Under the pieces are notes generated by a model, which made no database searches, had not been told where the DNA came from, and saw only the letters and a list, made by a program, of their open reading frames with translations. This document shows positions 1-9,073 of a DNA stretch of 64,000 nucleotides, in pieces. This DNA is from AP-15 sp963795485. GTDB lineage: Bacteria > Pseudomonadota > Alphaproteobacteria > ATCC43930 > CGMCC-115725. The stretch covers positions 1,116,001 to 1,180,000 of the forward strand of contig CAWCIL010000008.1 in NCBI GenBank assembly GCA_963795485.1, read 5' to 3'. Position 1 is the first letter of the stretch. Every line of letters starts with the position of its first letter. A program made the translations under genes and the position numbers.

Positions 1-1869
1 TCGACCTGCAGAGCGAGATCGGGCGGCGCATGGGCTACACCGACCACGCCGGCAGCCGCGGGGTCGAGCGCTTCATGAAGCACTATTTCCTGGTCGCCAA
101 GGATGTCGGCGATCTGACCCGGATCTTCTGCGCGATCCTCGAAGCCGACCAGCAGCGCAAACGCCGGCTTTCCTGGGTGCGATGGGGGGTCGGACGGCGC
201 GGGCTCGACGGGTTCGTGCTCGACGGCGAGCGGTTGACGATCCCCTCGGACGATTTTTTCAAGACCGACCCGGTGGCGCTGCTGCGCCTGTTCCAAGTCG
301 CCCAGCAGAGCGGGCTCGACATTCATCCGCAAGGCACTGCGCCGGGCGAGCCAATCCCTGCGGCTGATCGATGCGAAGCTGCGCGAGGATCCCGAGGCGA
401 ACCGCCTCTTCCTCGAAATCCTGACCTCGAAGAAGGACCCGGAGACGGCCTTGCGGCGGATGAACGAGGCCGGGGTGCTGGGCCGCTTCATCCCCGATTT
501 CGGGCGCGTCGTGGCGCAGATGCAATACGACATGTACCACCACTACACGGTCGACGAGCACACGCTGTTCGCGATCGGCATCCTGCACAAGATCGAGACC
601 GGGTTGCTCAAGGACGAATTGCCGTTGGCGACGGCGCTCGCAGCGACGGTCTTCTCGCGCCGCGCGCTCTATCTCGCGGTGCTGCTGCACGACATCGCCA
701 AAGGCCGCGGCGGCGACCATTCGGTGCTCGGCGAGCGCGTCGCGCTGAAGCTCGGGCCGCGGCTCGGGCTCTCGGCCGAGGAAACCGAGACGGTGGCTTG
801 GCTGGTGCGCTGGCACCTCCTGATGAGCGGCACCGCCTTCAAGCGCGACATCGGCGATCCGCAGACGATCGGCGACTTTGTCGGTCATGTGCAGTCGCCC
901 GAGCGGTTGAAGCTGCTGCTGATCCTGACCGTCGCCGACATCCGGGCGGTCGGGCCGCAGGTGTGGAACGGCTGGAAGGCGGCGCTGTTGCGCGACCTCT
1001 ACCACCGCGCGGTCGAGGTCATGTCGGGAGGGCTGACGGTCGAGGCGCGGGATTTGCGGGTCGCCGCGGCGCTCGACGCGGTGCGCGACCGGCTGCCCGA
1101 TTTCAGCGACGCCGAGTTCGCCGCGTTCGCCAAGAGCGGCTACCCGTTTTACTGGCTGTCCTTCGATCCGGAGACCCACGCCCGGCATGCCCGGCTGATC
1201 CGCGAGGCCGAGGCGAGCGGCGCACCGTTGACCGTCGAAAAGCGGGTCGATGCGCAGCGCGCGGTGACCGAGATCACCCTATACACCGCCGACCATGCGG
1301 GCTTGTTCTCGCGCATCGCCGGCGCGCTCGCGGTCAGCGGCGCCAACATCGTCGACGCCCGGATCATGACCATGTCGAACGGCATGGCGCTCGACACGTT
1401 CTGGGTCCAGGACTTGGCCGGCGGAGCCTTCGATCGTCCGGACAAGCTCGCCCGCCTCGCGGTCACGTTCGAGAATGTGCTGACCGGCGATCTGAAGCCG
1501 CATCGCGAGCTCGCCCGGCCGCCGGCTTTCCCGAGCCGCACGCAAGTGTTCACCGTGGCGCCGCGGGTGCTCGTCGACAACAGCGCCAGCGCCTCGCATA
1601 CGGTGATCGAGGTCAATGGCCGCGACCGGCCGGGCCTGTTGTTCGAGCTGACCCGCGAATTGACCCGGCTCAGCCTGCAGGTGTCGAGCGCCAAGATCTC
1701 GACCTATGGCGAAAAGGTGGTCGACGTCTTTTACGTCAAGAATCTGTTCGGCCACAAAGTCGAGCACCCGGTCAAGCTCGCCGAGATCCGCACCACCCTC
1801 GAAGCCGTGCTGGCCCGCGGCAATCCAGCTCCAGCGGGCCTAAAGCGCGAGCCCGCCATCGCGAAATAG
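1..1869 (+). CDS. glnD: PII uridylyltransferase / uridylyl-removing enzyme GlnD (3' part, frame break)
   Basis: Bifunctional nitrogen sensor that uridylylates PII proteins and removes UMP when glutamine is high. The window opens inside the gene; about 620 of the usual ~930 residues are present and the nucleotidyltransferase catalytic part lies upstream. Visible: the region RFMKHYFLVAKDVGDL typical of the linker domain, an HD phosphohydrolase domain (HHYTVDEHT, then LLHDIAKGRGGDHS), and two C-terminal ACT domains (DHAGLFSRIAGAL and RDRPGLLFELTREL) that bind glutamine. The frame shifts by one base near 327-331: ...LDIHP ends one frame and KALRRASQSLRLID continues in the next, matching removal of a single extra C. 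Everything on both sides is conserved, so I infer a sequencing error or very recent lesion. Ends TAG at 1869, convergent with the next gene. Confidence 0.93.
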
Positions 1870-2095
1870 CTCACAAATAAATACCCCAACCGAAATCTCG
1901 CGGGTGAAGAGCTGACGCAAGCGAGCGCGGTGCTGTCGGATCAACACCGAGCTGATTGACGCCGAGGGGCATTGCAAGAGGCAAACCGCCCGCGGATGGG
2001 CTTGAAGGCTGGGCGCGAGGCGACTTGGATGATGCTTGCTCACTCCGAAGATCCCCGCGGCGGCGACTACTGAACGGCAGCCCTGCGACGAGCAG

Positions 2096-2885
2096 TCAGC
2101 GGTTGCGGAAGGCGGGTTTGCGCTTTTCGATGAAGGCGGCCATGCCCTCCTTGCGGTCCTCGGTGGCAAAGGTCGAATGGAACAGCCGCCGCTCGAAGCG
2201 CACCCCCTCTGCAAGGGGCGTCTCGTAGGCGCGGTTGACCAATTCCTTGACCATCATCGCGATCGGGCGCGACATCTCGCAGATCCGCTCGGCGAGCTTG
2301 ACCGCCTCCGGCAGCAGTTCGGCGGCCGGCACGATGCGGCTGACGAGCCCCGCGCGCTCGGCTTCGGCAGCGTCCATCATCCGCCCGGTCAGGCACAGAT
2401 CCATCGCCTTCGCCTTGCCGACAAAGCGGGCGAGGCGCTGGGTCCCGCCGGCCCCCGGCATCGTCCCGAGCTGGATCTCGGGCTGGCCGAAGCGCGCCGT
2501 GTCGGCGGCGACGACGATGTCGCACATCATCGCGATCTCGCAGCCGCCGCCGAGGGCAAAGCCGGCGACCGCGGCCGACGACCGGCTTGCGGCATTGCCC
2601 GACCCGCTCCCAGCCGCGGGTGATGAAGTCCTCGAGATAAATTTCGGGATAGGTCTTGCCGGCCATCTCCTTGACGTCGGCGCCGGCGGCGAAAGCCTTG
2701 TCGTTGCCGGTCAAGACGATCGCGCCGATCGCCTCGTCGGCTTCGAGTTCGTCGATCGCCGCGGCCAGCTCGGCGATCAGCGCCGCGTTCAATGCGTTCA
2801 GCGCCTGCGGCCGGTTCAAGGTGACGATGCCGACCGCGCCGCAGCGCTCGACAAGGATGTTCTGGTAGTCGGGCGTCTCGCTCAT
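2096..2885 (-). CDS. Enoyl-CoA hydratase, crotonase superfamily (frame break)
   Basis: Hydrates trans-2-enoyl-CoA to 3-hydroxyacyl-CoA in beta-oxidation or related acyl-CoA catabolism, cytoplasmic. The N-terminal part has VTLNRPQALNALNAAL and the oxyanion-hole segment AFAAGADVKEM. The C-terminal part has MMCDIVVAADTARFGQPEI, GTMPGAGGTQRLAR with the catalytic Glu region, and ends KRKPAFRNR. Both together give the usual ~260 residues. A one-base shift near 2574-2580, after RKPVV and before AAVAGFALGGG, splits the frame. An AGAGGAG ribosome site precedes the ATG at 2885. In many alphaproteobacteria an enoyl-CoA hydratase sits directly downstream of mutM, as here. Confidence 0.9.
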
Positions 2886-2950
2886 CCCCTGCTTCTCCTC
2901 TGATGGCCGCCTCAGAAATATGTCGGATCCAGTTGCTGCCGCTCCTCCCC

Positions 2951-3036
2951 ACCATACCGGCGAAGGCCGGTACCCAGGGCAGAAGTGGGTCCCGACCCCC
3001 TGTTCGCTGCCAGGGGCAGGCTTCGTCGGGATGGCG
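2951..3036 (-). repeat. Palindromic intergenic repeat, family 1, copy A
   Basis: Read on the minus strand it contains a CATCCCGACG start, a GGGACCCAC centre and an ACCGGCCTTCGCCGGT hairpin. The same order of elements recurs at 41239-41314 and 57264-57325. It lies between the enoyl-CoA hydratase and mutM. This is the REP-like class common between genes in alphaproteobacteria; function unknown, probably folding in RNA. Confidence 0.65.
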
Positions 3037-3081
3037 ATGCTGCAGATACCGAGAATATCTGAATCAGCACCTTAATCGGCT

Positions 3082-3909
3082 CTAGCGCTGCCGTTTGGCG
3101 CAATAAAAGGTCGAGCGGCCGGATTGGACGATGCGGCGCACGCCTTCGGCGCAGTCGCAGCCGGGGCAGGGCTCGCCTTCGTGGGCGTAAACCGCCCAGC
3201 GATGCTGGAAATAGCCGAGCTCGCCATTGGCCTGGACATAATTTCGCAATGACGAGCCGCCGGCGGCGATCGCTTCCTCGAGCACCGCGCGGATGGCCGT
3301 GGCGAGCCGGACGAGCCCGGCGCGCCCGATCGAGCCGGCGAGCCGCCGGGGCGACAGGCGCGCGCGGTAGAGCGCCTCGCAGACATAGATGTTGCCGAGC
3401 CCCGCGACGATGCGCTGGTCGAGCAGCGCTGCCTTGACCGAGGTCAGCTTGCCGGCGAATCTCTGGGCGAGATAGGCACTGTCGAACCCCGCCTCGAGCG
3501 GCTCGGGCCCGAGCCCGGCCAATAGCGGGTGCCGGCCCGCCTCGCTGCGCCGCAGGTAGTCGAGGGTGCCGAAGCGGCGGGCGTCGTTGAAGCGGACGAC
3601 GGTGCCGTCGTCGAGGGTCAGCACGACATGGTCGTGGCGCAGGTCGGGCTGCGCCGCGTCGCCGGCGGTGATCCGCCCCGACATGCCGAGATGGAGCAGC
3701 AGGAGGCCGTCGGCGTCGAGCTCGATCAGGATGTACTTGCCGCGACGGGCGAGCGCGCCGATTTGGGCACCGGCGAGCCGCTCGGCGAGTGCCGGCGGAA
3801 ACGGCCGGCGCAGATCGGGCCGGCGCAACTCGGCGCGCACGATCCGCCGGCCGCTCATCTTCAGCGCCAGGCCGCGGCGCACGGTCTCGACTTCCGGCAA
3901 TTCGGGCAT
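3082..3909 (-). CDS. mutM: Formamidopyrimidine-DNA glycosylase MutM (Fpg)
   Basis: Bifunctional base-excision repair glycosylase/AP lyase that removes 8-oxoguanine and ring-opened purines. 275 residues, the family norm. It starts MPELPEVETVRRGL, placing the catalytic Pro2 (after Met removal) and Glu3 correctly; this motif fixes the start at 3909 although the frame stays open further upstream. Also visible are the conserved lysine region RRGKYILIELD, the helix-two-turn-helix segment VAGLGNIYVCEALY, and a C-terminal zinc finger whose four cysteines are CPGCDC...FYCAKR-type (C-x2-C, then C near the end). The last Cys partner is less obvious: the tail ends YCAKRQR where CxxCQR is usual, so one zinc ligand may be replaced. 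It is divergent from ubiE, a common alphaproteobacterial arrangement. Confidence 0.95.
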   Translation of the reverse strand: MPELPEVETVRRGLALKMSGRRIVRAELRRPDLRRPFPPALAERLAGAQIGALARRGKYILIELDADGLLLLHLGMSGRITAGDAAQPDLRHDHVVLTLDDGTVVRFNDARRFGTLDYLRRSEAGRHPLLAGLGPEPLEAGFDSAYLAQRFAGKLTSVKAALLDQRIVAGLGNIYVCEALYRARLSPRRLAGSIGRAGLVRLATAIRAVLEEAIAAGGSSLRNYVQANGELGYFQHRWAVYAHEGEPCPGCDCAEGVRRIVQSGRSTFYCAKRQR

Positions 3910-3983
3910 TCGAGCGACGGTCTTCCGCGCCTGCTCGGCCGCGGCGTGGCGCGCGCGGCCCGATGGCGGTATCTTCCTGCCCG

Positions 3984-4787
3984 ATGAGCGAGCAAGAGAC
4001 AAGCGGCAGCGCCGCGCCCGACTACCGCCATGTGCCGCCGCACGAAAAGGTGCGGCTGGTCCGCGGCATCTTCGACAGCGTCGCATCCCGCTACGACCTG
4101 ATGAACGACCTGATGAGCGGCGGCATTCACCGGTTGTGGAAGGCGGCGATGATCGCCTGGATCAGGCCACGTCCGGGCCAGCAGCTGATCGACGTGGCCG
4201 GCGGCACCGGCGACGTTGCGCTGCGGGCCTGGCCGCGCCTTGCGCCGCAGGCCGAGCTCGGCGCGGGCCCGGCGGCCGAGGATGGGGTCGGCGGTGGGAG
4301 GGCGGTCGTCTGCGACCCCAATGCGCGGATGCTCGAGATCGGCCGCGCCAGGGCGTTGGACCGGGGCATCCTCGACGGCATCGAGTGGCTCGGCGCCGAG
4401 GCCGAGCGGCTGCCCTTCGCCGAGTGCCGCTTCGATCTCTATACGATCGCCTTTGGGATGCGCAACGCGACCCATCTCGAGACCGCACTCATCGAGGCAC
4501 GGCGGGTGCTGCGGCCGGGCGGCCGGTTCATGTGTCTCGAGTTCACCCCGGAGGTGATGCCGCTGCTGCAGCCGTTCTACGATCTCTACAGCTTTCATGT
4601 CGTGCCGTTGCTCGGCCAGATCGTCGCCGGCGACCGCGAGGCCTACACCTATCTGGTCGAAAGCATCCGCGGGTTCCCGCGCCAGGGCGAATTCGCCGAA
4701 ATGATCGCCGGGGCCGGCTTCGCGCAGGTCAGATACCGCAACCTGACGGGGGGCATCGCCGCGCTGCACTCGGCCTGGCGCCTCTGA
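3984..4787 (+). CDS. ubiE: Ubiquinone/menaquinone C-methyltransferase UbiE
   Basis: SAM-dependent C-methylation of the ubiquinone (and, where present, menaquinone) ring. 267 residues. Motifs: FDSVASRYDLMNDLMSGGIH near the N-terminus, SAM motif I LIDVAGGTGDVALR, then FDLYTIAFGMRNATH and VLRPGGRFMCLEF, all diagnostic of UbiE. The start at 3984 (MSEQETSG) is chosen because upstream residues of the open frame are the antisense of mutM. Between SAM motif I and the acidic motif (VVCDPN) there is a Gly/Ala-rich insertion of roughly 15 residues compared with the typical protein; the frame is intact. Followed after 30 bp by ubiB, probably one operon. Confidence 0.94.
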   Translation: MSEQETSGSAAPDYRHVPPHEKVRLVRGIFDSVASRYDLMNDLMSGGIHRLWKAAMIAWIRPRPGQQLIDVAGGTGDVALRAWPRLAPQAELGAGPAAEDGVGGGRAVVCDPNARMLEIGRARALDRGILDGIEWLGAEAERLPFAECRFDLYTIAFGMRNATHLETALIEARRVLRPGGRFMCLEFTPEVMPLLQPFYDLYSFHVVPLLGQIVAGDREAYTYLVESIRGFPRQGEFAEMIAGAGFAQVRYRNLTGGIAALHSAWRL

Positions 4788-4817
4788 GGCCCTGCGGCGC
4801 GGGGGCCCGGGTTCGCG

Positions 4818-6374
4818 ATGCTGCGCAGCCTGCGCAACCTCGCCCGCCTCGCCGCGATCGGGCTGATCCTGGCGCGCCACGATGCGCTGTTCCCATTTGC
4901 CGCGGTCCCGGTCGTCGCCTTCTACCTGCGGGTCGCCCGGCTGTTCACCCGTCGGCGCAGTCCAGTGGCGGCGCGCCCGGGCCAGCGGCTCGCCGTGGCG
5001 CTCGACGAGATGGGGCCGAGCTTCATCAAGCTCGGTCAGCTGCTCTCGACCCGCGCCGATCTGCTCGGCGAGGAGCTCGCCGCCGACCTCGCGAGCCTGC
5101 AGGACCGCCTGCCGCCGTTTCCGGGCGCGCAGGCGCGGGCGGCGATCGAGAGCGAGTTCGGGAAGCCGCTCGAAACCCTGTTCGCCTCCTTCGACGAAAC
5201 CGCGGTCGCCGCCGCCTCGATCGCCCAGGTGCATTTCGCCCGAACCCCGGACGGCCGCGAGGTCGCGGTCAAGGTGTTGCGGCCGGGAGTGGCGCAGGCC
5301 TTCGCCCGCGACCTCGACCTGTTCCTGTGGCTCGCCGGCTGGATCGAGCGCCTCTATCCGCCGTCGCGCCGCTTGAAGCCGGTCGAGGTCGTACGGACCC
5401 TAGCCGAGGTGGTTCGCTTCGAGATGGACCTGCGGCTCGAGGCCGCGGCCGGGTCGGAGCTGGCCGAAAACTTTGCCGGCGACCCGAGCTTTCGCGTGCC
5501 GCGGATCGATTGGCAGCGCACCGGGCACGGGGTCTTGACGCTCGAGCGGATCGCCGGCATCCGCATCGACGATCGTGCCGCGCTGCTGGCCGCTGGGCAC
5601 CAGATCGACCGGCTGCTGGCGGAAGCGGCCAGCGCCTTTTTCAACCAGGTGTTCCGTGACGGCTTTTTTCATGCCGACATGCACCCGGGGAACATGTTCG
5701 TCGATGCGTCGGGGGCGATCGCCGTCGTCGATTTCGGGATCATGGGACGGCTCGATCGCCCCACCCGCTTTTACCTCGCCGACATGCTGGTCGGCTTTTT
5801 GTCAGGCGACTATCGGCGGGTCGCGGAGGTCCATTTTGCCGCCGGCTATGTGCCGCGCGACCGCTCGATCGACCGCTTCACCCAGGCCTGCCGCGCCATC
5901 GGCGAGCCGATCCTCGGCCGCCCGCTGCAGGACATCTCGGTCGCGCGGCTCCTCGCCCAGCTGTTCCAGGTCACCGAGCAGTTCGGCATGGAGACCCAGC
6001 CGCAGCTTCTGCTGCTGCAAAAGACCATGGTGTTGATCGAAGGAATCGGACGGCGTCTCGACCCGGAAATCAACGTTTGGATCCTGGCCCGGCCGCCGAT
6101 CGAAGCCTGGGTCCGGGACAATCGCGGCATCGAGGCGCAACTGCGAGAGCGGATCGATACCGTCGCCGACATCGTCGAGCGGCTGCCGCGGCTGGTCCGC
6201 GGTCTCGAAAGCCTGGTCGGCGATATTTCGCGCGAGGGCGTCCTGGTGCATGCCGAGTCGCTCGCCACGCATGCCGCCGAGCAGGCCAAGCGCGCCTGGC
6301 TCGTAGTGCTGCCGCTCTACATCGCGGCCGCGGCGCTGGTCGCGATCGCCCTCGCCCTCGTCTTCCGGCGGTAG
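4818..6374 (+). CDS. ubiB: Ubiquinone biosynthesis accessory kinase-like protein UbiB
   Basis: Atypical ABC1/ADCK-family protein required for ubiquinone synthesis, acting as an ATPase at the membrane. 518 residues. Motifs in order: the family-specific KxGQ segment SFIKLGQLLSTRADLL (about residues 71-86), Ala-rich loop AAASIAQVHFA, catalytic Lys in VAVKVLRPGV, DGFFHADMHPGNMFVD (catalytic Asp/Asn) and the DFG-like VVDFGIMGRLD. The C-terminus carries a hydrophobic segment WLVVLPLYIAAAALVAIA, as in bacterial UbiB. It follows ubiE; in many relatives coaBC (dfp) comes next, but here an unrelated peptidase follows on the other strand. Confidence 0.94.
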   Translation: MLRSLRNLARLAAIGLILARHDALFPFAAVPVVAFYLRVARLFTRRRSPVAARPGQRLAVALDEMGPSFIKLGQLLSTRADLLGEELAADLASLQDRLPPFPGAQARAAIESEFGKPLETLFASFDETAVAAASIAQVHFARTPDGREVAVKVLRPGVAQAFARDLDLFLWLAGWIERLYPPSRRLKPVEVVRTLAEVVRFEMDLRLEAAAGSELAENFAGDPSFRVPRIDWQRTGHGVLTLERIAGIRIDDRAALLAAGHQIDRLLAEAASAFFNQVFRDGFFHADMHPGNMFVDASGAIAVVDFGIMGRLDRPTRFYLADMLVGFLSGDYRRVAEVHFAAGYVPRDRSIDRFTQACRAIGEPILGRPLQDISVARLLAQLFQVTEQFGMETQPQLLLLQKTMVLIEGIGRRLDPEINVWILARPPIEAWVRDNRGIEAQLRERIDTVADIVERLPRLVRGLESLVGDISREGVLVHAESLATHAAEQAKRAWLVVLPLYIAAAALVAIALALVFRR

Positions 6375-6378
6375 GCGC

Positions 6379-6401
6379 GGGCCGGCCGTGCGGACCGGCC
6401 C
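6379..6401. terminator. Candidate bidirectional hairpin between ubiB and the S53 peptidase
   Basis: Perfect 7-bp stem GGGCCGG / CCGGCCC with a 9-nt loop, starting 5 bases after the ubiB stop and 17 bases before the stop of the convergent gene. No T-run follows, so a classical intrinsic terminator is not shown. Confidence 0.4.
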
Positions 6402-6417
6402 ACGCCATGGCGCGGTC

Positions 6418-7647
6418 CTATCTCTCGGTCAGTCGTGCAATCGTGGCGCGCAATTCTTGGTTCTCGGCCTCGAGATCTTTCACTCTGCGCGTCCCGCTCG
6501 CCGCCGGGTGGGTCAGCAGATCGGCGAGCTTCTGGCCGATCGGGGAGCCTAACCCAGTGCATGCGTCAGGGCCGACACGGGCACGAAAGGCGCCGTTGTC
6601 TCCCTTGGTGATGTCATTGAAGCAGAGGTGGTTGAGCCATAGTTCGGGGGCGACCCAGCCGAGCTTGGTGCCGAAGGAAGCGAACAGTCCGGCGTAGAGC
6701 GGGGCCACGGCGCTGGTCCCGCCGATCGCCGCCGGCGCCCCGTGCAGCACGATGTTGTAGCCGGTATTGGGGTCGGCGTTGGCGGCCATGTCGGGAACCA
6801 TCCGGCCGGGCCCGTGCGGCGCCCCAGCCTGCCAAGGAGGCATCGGCTTGAACAGAGTCGAAAAACCGCCGCCGGTTCCCTCGCCGCTCGGATTGCCAGG
6901 GTCGTTGTTCCAGACGGTTTCTTCGGTCCGGGTCTTTTTCGTGCCGCCGCAGCCGATGACATGCGGTGCCGAGGCCGGAAGATCGACATTGGCCCGGTTC
7001 GGCCCACCGTCGCTCGAGTCGTTGTCGCCCGATGCGGCGAACACGATCATCCCGGCTGCGGTGGCCTCGGTCGCCGCCTGCTCCATGTCCTGGCCGGCTT
7101 GCGCGCCCCACATGGCCTCGTCGGCACCCCAGGAGATCGAGCACACGTCGCAGCCATCGGCCGTGGCGGCCCGCACCGCGGCGGCAATGTCCTGAGCCCA
7201 ATAGACGCGGATCGTTGCCGGTTTGCCGGTCGCCACAAAATACGCGGCAGCGGCGACCTCGAGGTCGAGCGCGACCTCGCCATCGGCACTGTTCGGGCCG
7301 GGGTCCGGAGTGTTCTTAGTGCCGTCAACGGAAACGTCGGCGATATTCGGAACCGGCTGGTTGATCCCGCTGAAGAACTGGTCCATATCCGACTGCACCC
7401 AGCCGCCGCCAAGCTCGACGATGGCGATCACGCTGCCGCCGGCGAGGCCGGTCGGCCAATCATAGGCCTTGCACAGATCGGGAACGTTCCACGGGCCACT
7501 GTCGGTCACCGCTCGCGCAGCGGGTCCGGTTTGGCGCATCTTGAAATAGGGCCTGACGTTCGGGCGCCTGGCGAGGTGGACGTAGGAGTGAAGCGCGGCG
7601 CGGAGACCACCGCCCGCCGAAAGTCGATTGTCTTGAGGTGTATTCAC
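6418..7647 (-). CDS. Sedolisin-type serine-carboxyl peptidase (S53), short form without pro-domain
   Basis: Endopeptidase of the sedolisin family with a Ser-Glu-Asp catalytic set. 409 residues. Seen: E124 and D128 in DGEVALDLE (E-x3-D), D208 in FAASGDNDSSDG (oxyanion position), S312 in IGGTSAVAPLYAGL, and calcium-site segments FNDITKGDNG and DACTGLGSPIG. Sedolisins are normally made with a large N-terminal activation domain and secreted. Here only about 45 residues precede the catalytic domain and no signal peptide is evident. The C-terminus adds a short predicted coiled coil (VKDLEAENQELRATIARL). This suggests a cytoplasmic or non-classically handled enzyme. The gene is divergent from the enolase-superfamily gene. 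Confidence 0.88.
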   Translation of the reverse strand: MNTPQDNRLSAGGGLRAALHSYVHLARRPNVRPYFKMRQTGPAARAVTDSGPWNVPDLCKAYDWPTGLAGGSVIAIVELGGGWVQSDMDQFFSGINQPVPNIADVSVDGTKNTPDPGPNSADGEVALDLEVAAAAYFVATGKPATIRVYWAQDIAAAVRAATADGCDVCSISWGADEAMWGAQAGQDMEQAATEATAAGMIVFAASGDNDSSDGGPNRANVDLPASAPHVIGCGGTKKTRTEETVWNNDPGNPSGEGTGGGFSTLFKPMPPWQAGAPHGPGRMVPDMAANADPNTGYNIVLHGAPAAIGGTSAVAPLYAGLFASFGTKLGWVAPELWLNHLCFNDITKGDNGAFRARVGPDACTGLGSPIGQKLADLLTHPAASGTRRVKDLEAENQELRATIARLTER

Positions 7648-7972
7648 GACGTCCTCCGGATGTGAGAGCGTGCCGCGGCTCGCCGATCAATGTGCCTCTC
7701 CCAATCGGCCCCCGAGGCGACGGCACCGTCGGAATATGTAGCGATGGGCCGAGGATATGTGTGAGACACGTCACAGAGCGGCGCGAGAGGCTTCAGTTTC
7801 GTGTAATGAACGCGACAGATGCGTTCCCTGCGGCGGCTCTCCGCGCTGACGGGCGCCGATTGCGGCAAGCCGCGGCTGCGGCCGCTATAGGGCGCGACCT
7901 ATGATACGGCGTTCGTCGTCGATCTCGACGGCGATAAGCTGGAGCCGGTTCATCAGTGACGCGGAGGCGCAA
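7648..7972. other. Divergent intergenic region, 325 bp
   Basis: Lies between the starts of the S53 peptidase and the enolase-superfamily enzyme. It contains the CRP-type palindrome listed separately. No convincing ORF or RNA gene seen; short frames here are antisense or without ribosome sites. Confidence 0.5.
7760..7775. promoter_or_regulatory. CRP/FNR-family operator-like palindrome
   Basis: TGTGAGACACGTCACA is an exact match to the TGTGA-N6-TCACA half-site pair of CRP. It lies in a divergent promoter region, 113 bp from the peptidase start and 198 bp from the enolase-superfamily start. Inference: one or both genes are controlled by a CRP/FNR-type regulator; none is encoded in this window. 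Confidence 0.5.
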
Positions 7973-9073
7973 ATGAAAATTACTAAAGTCGAGACCGGGA
8001 TCGTGGCGCTGCCCAATGACGAGCCGCTCGCCGGGTTTTCGGAGAACCCGAACGCGAAAAACCCGATCGTCTGGCTGCGGCTCGGCACCGACGAGGGCGT
8101 CGAGGGTATTGGCGTCACCTATTTCGGCGGCGCCCTGACCCGAACCCTGCGCCACGCGGTCGACGAGCTGGGCGCGCTGGCGCTCGGCGAGGACCCGATG
8201 CGGGTCGAGGCGGTGGCGGCGAAATTGCGCGCCGCGGCGGTCTCCTCCGGTCCGGCCGGGATCTTCACGATGGCGCTGTCGGCGATCGACGTCGCGCTGT
8301 GGGACATCAAAGGGAAGGCGCTGGGCCTGCCCTTGTGGAAGTTGCTCGGCGGCGGGCGCGACCAGGTCGCGACCTATGCGAGCGGGGCCTTGCGCCGCGG
8401 CCTCAAACTGGAAGAGGCGGTGACCGCGGCCGGAAGGCTGCGCGAAAAAGGCCATCGCCAGGCCAAGATGCAGCTCGGCCTGCCGGGAGCGACCACGCCG
8501 GCGCGCGAGGTCGAGCAGGCCCGGCTGATCCGCCAGGCGGTCGGCCCCGACATGGATCTGATGTGCGACATCAACCAGCGTTGGCGGCCGGAGCAGGCGA
8601 TCGACATCGGCAAGCGGGTCGAGGATGCCGGCGTCGGCCTCTACTGGCTCGAGGACGTGACCGCGCATGACGACTACGCCGGGCTGGCGCGGGTGACGGC
8701 GGCATTGTCGACGCCGGTCGCCGGCGGCGAGTACCTCTGGGGCATCGTGCCGTTCCGCCACATGATCGAAGCCCGCTCGGTCGACATCGTGATGATCGAC
8801 CAGGTGCGCTCGGGCGGCATCACGCCGTGGCTCAAGATCGCCGGCATGGCCGAAGCGTTCAATTTGCCGGTGGTCAGCCACGGCGTGCCTGAGATCCATG
8901 TTCATCTGGTCGGCGCCGTGCCCAACGGGCTGACTGTCGAATACATGCCGCGCCTGTTCCATCTGTGGCAGGAGGTCCCGGCGCCGCAGAACGGCCTGTT
9001 GGCGATGCCGACCGCGCCCGGCCTCGGCCTCGAATTCAGCAAGGACGCGATCCAGCGCTTCGGCGTCGGCTGA
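7973..9073 (+). CDS. Mandelate racemase/muconate lactonizing enzyme family protein (enolase superfamily)
   Basis: Metal-dependent enzyme abstracting the alpha-proton of a carboxylate; substrate unknown. 366 residues from the ATG at 7973, preceded by GCGGAGGCG. Metal ligands D199 (LMCDINQRW), E227 (WLEDV) and E253 (AGGEYLW). The His-Asp dyad is H303 (VSHGVPEIH) and D276 (MIDQVRSGG), 27 residues apart as in mandelate racemase. In the KxK position the sequence is K165-M-Q167, so the second lysine, the catalytic one in mandelate racemase, is Gln. This favours a one-base (His) acid-sugar dehydratase or epimerase over racemization. The neighbouring CRP-type site would fit carbon-source control. Confidence 0.88.
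   Translation: MKITKVETGIVALPNDEPLAGFSENPNAKNPIVWLRLGTDEGVEGIGVTYFGGALTRTLRHAVDELGALALGEDPMRVEAVAAKLRAAAVSSGPAGIFTMALSAIDVALWDIKGKALGLPLWKLLGGGRDQVATYASGALRRGLKLEEAVTAAGRLREKGHRQAKMQLGLPGATTPAREVEQARLIRQAVGPDMDLMCDINQRWRPEQAIDIGKRVEDAGVGLYWLEDVTAHDDYAGLARVTAALSTPVAGGEYLWGIVPFRHMIEARSVDIVMIDQVRSGGITPWLKIAGMAEAFNLPVVSHGVPEIHVHLVGAVPNGLTVEYMPRLFHLWQEVPAPQNGLLAMPTAPGLGLEFSKDAIQRFGVG

Noticed and set aside
259..1188. Long antisense frame opposite glnD
   Set aside because: Exact antisense of conserved GlnD codons; low-complexity composition, typical high-GC shadow.
3566..5659. Very long plus-strand frame across mutM, ubiE and ubiB
   Set aside because: Arg/Ala-rich shadow frame overlapping three confidently identified genes.
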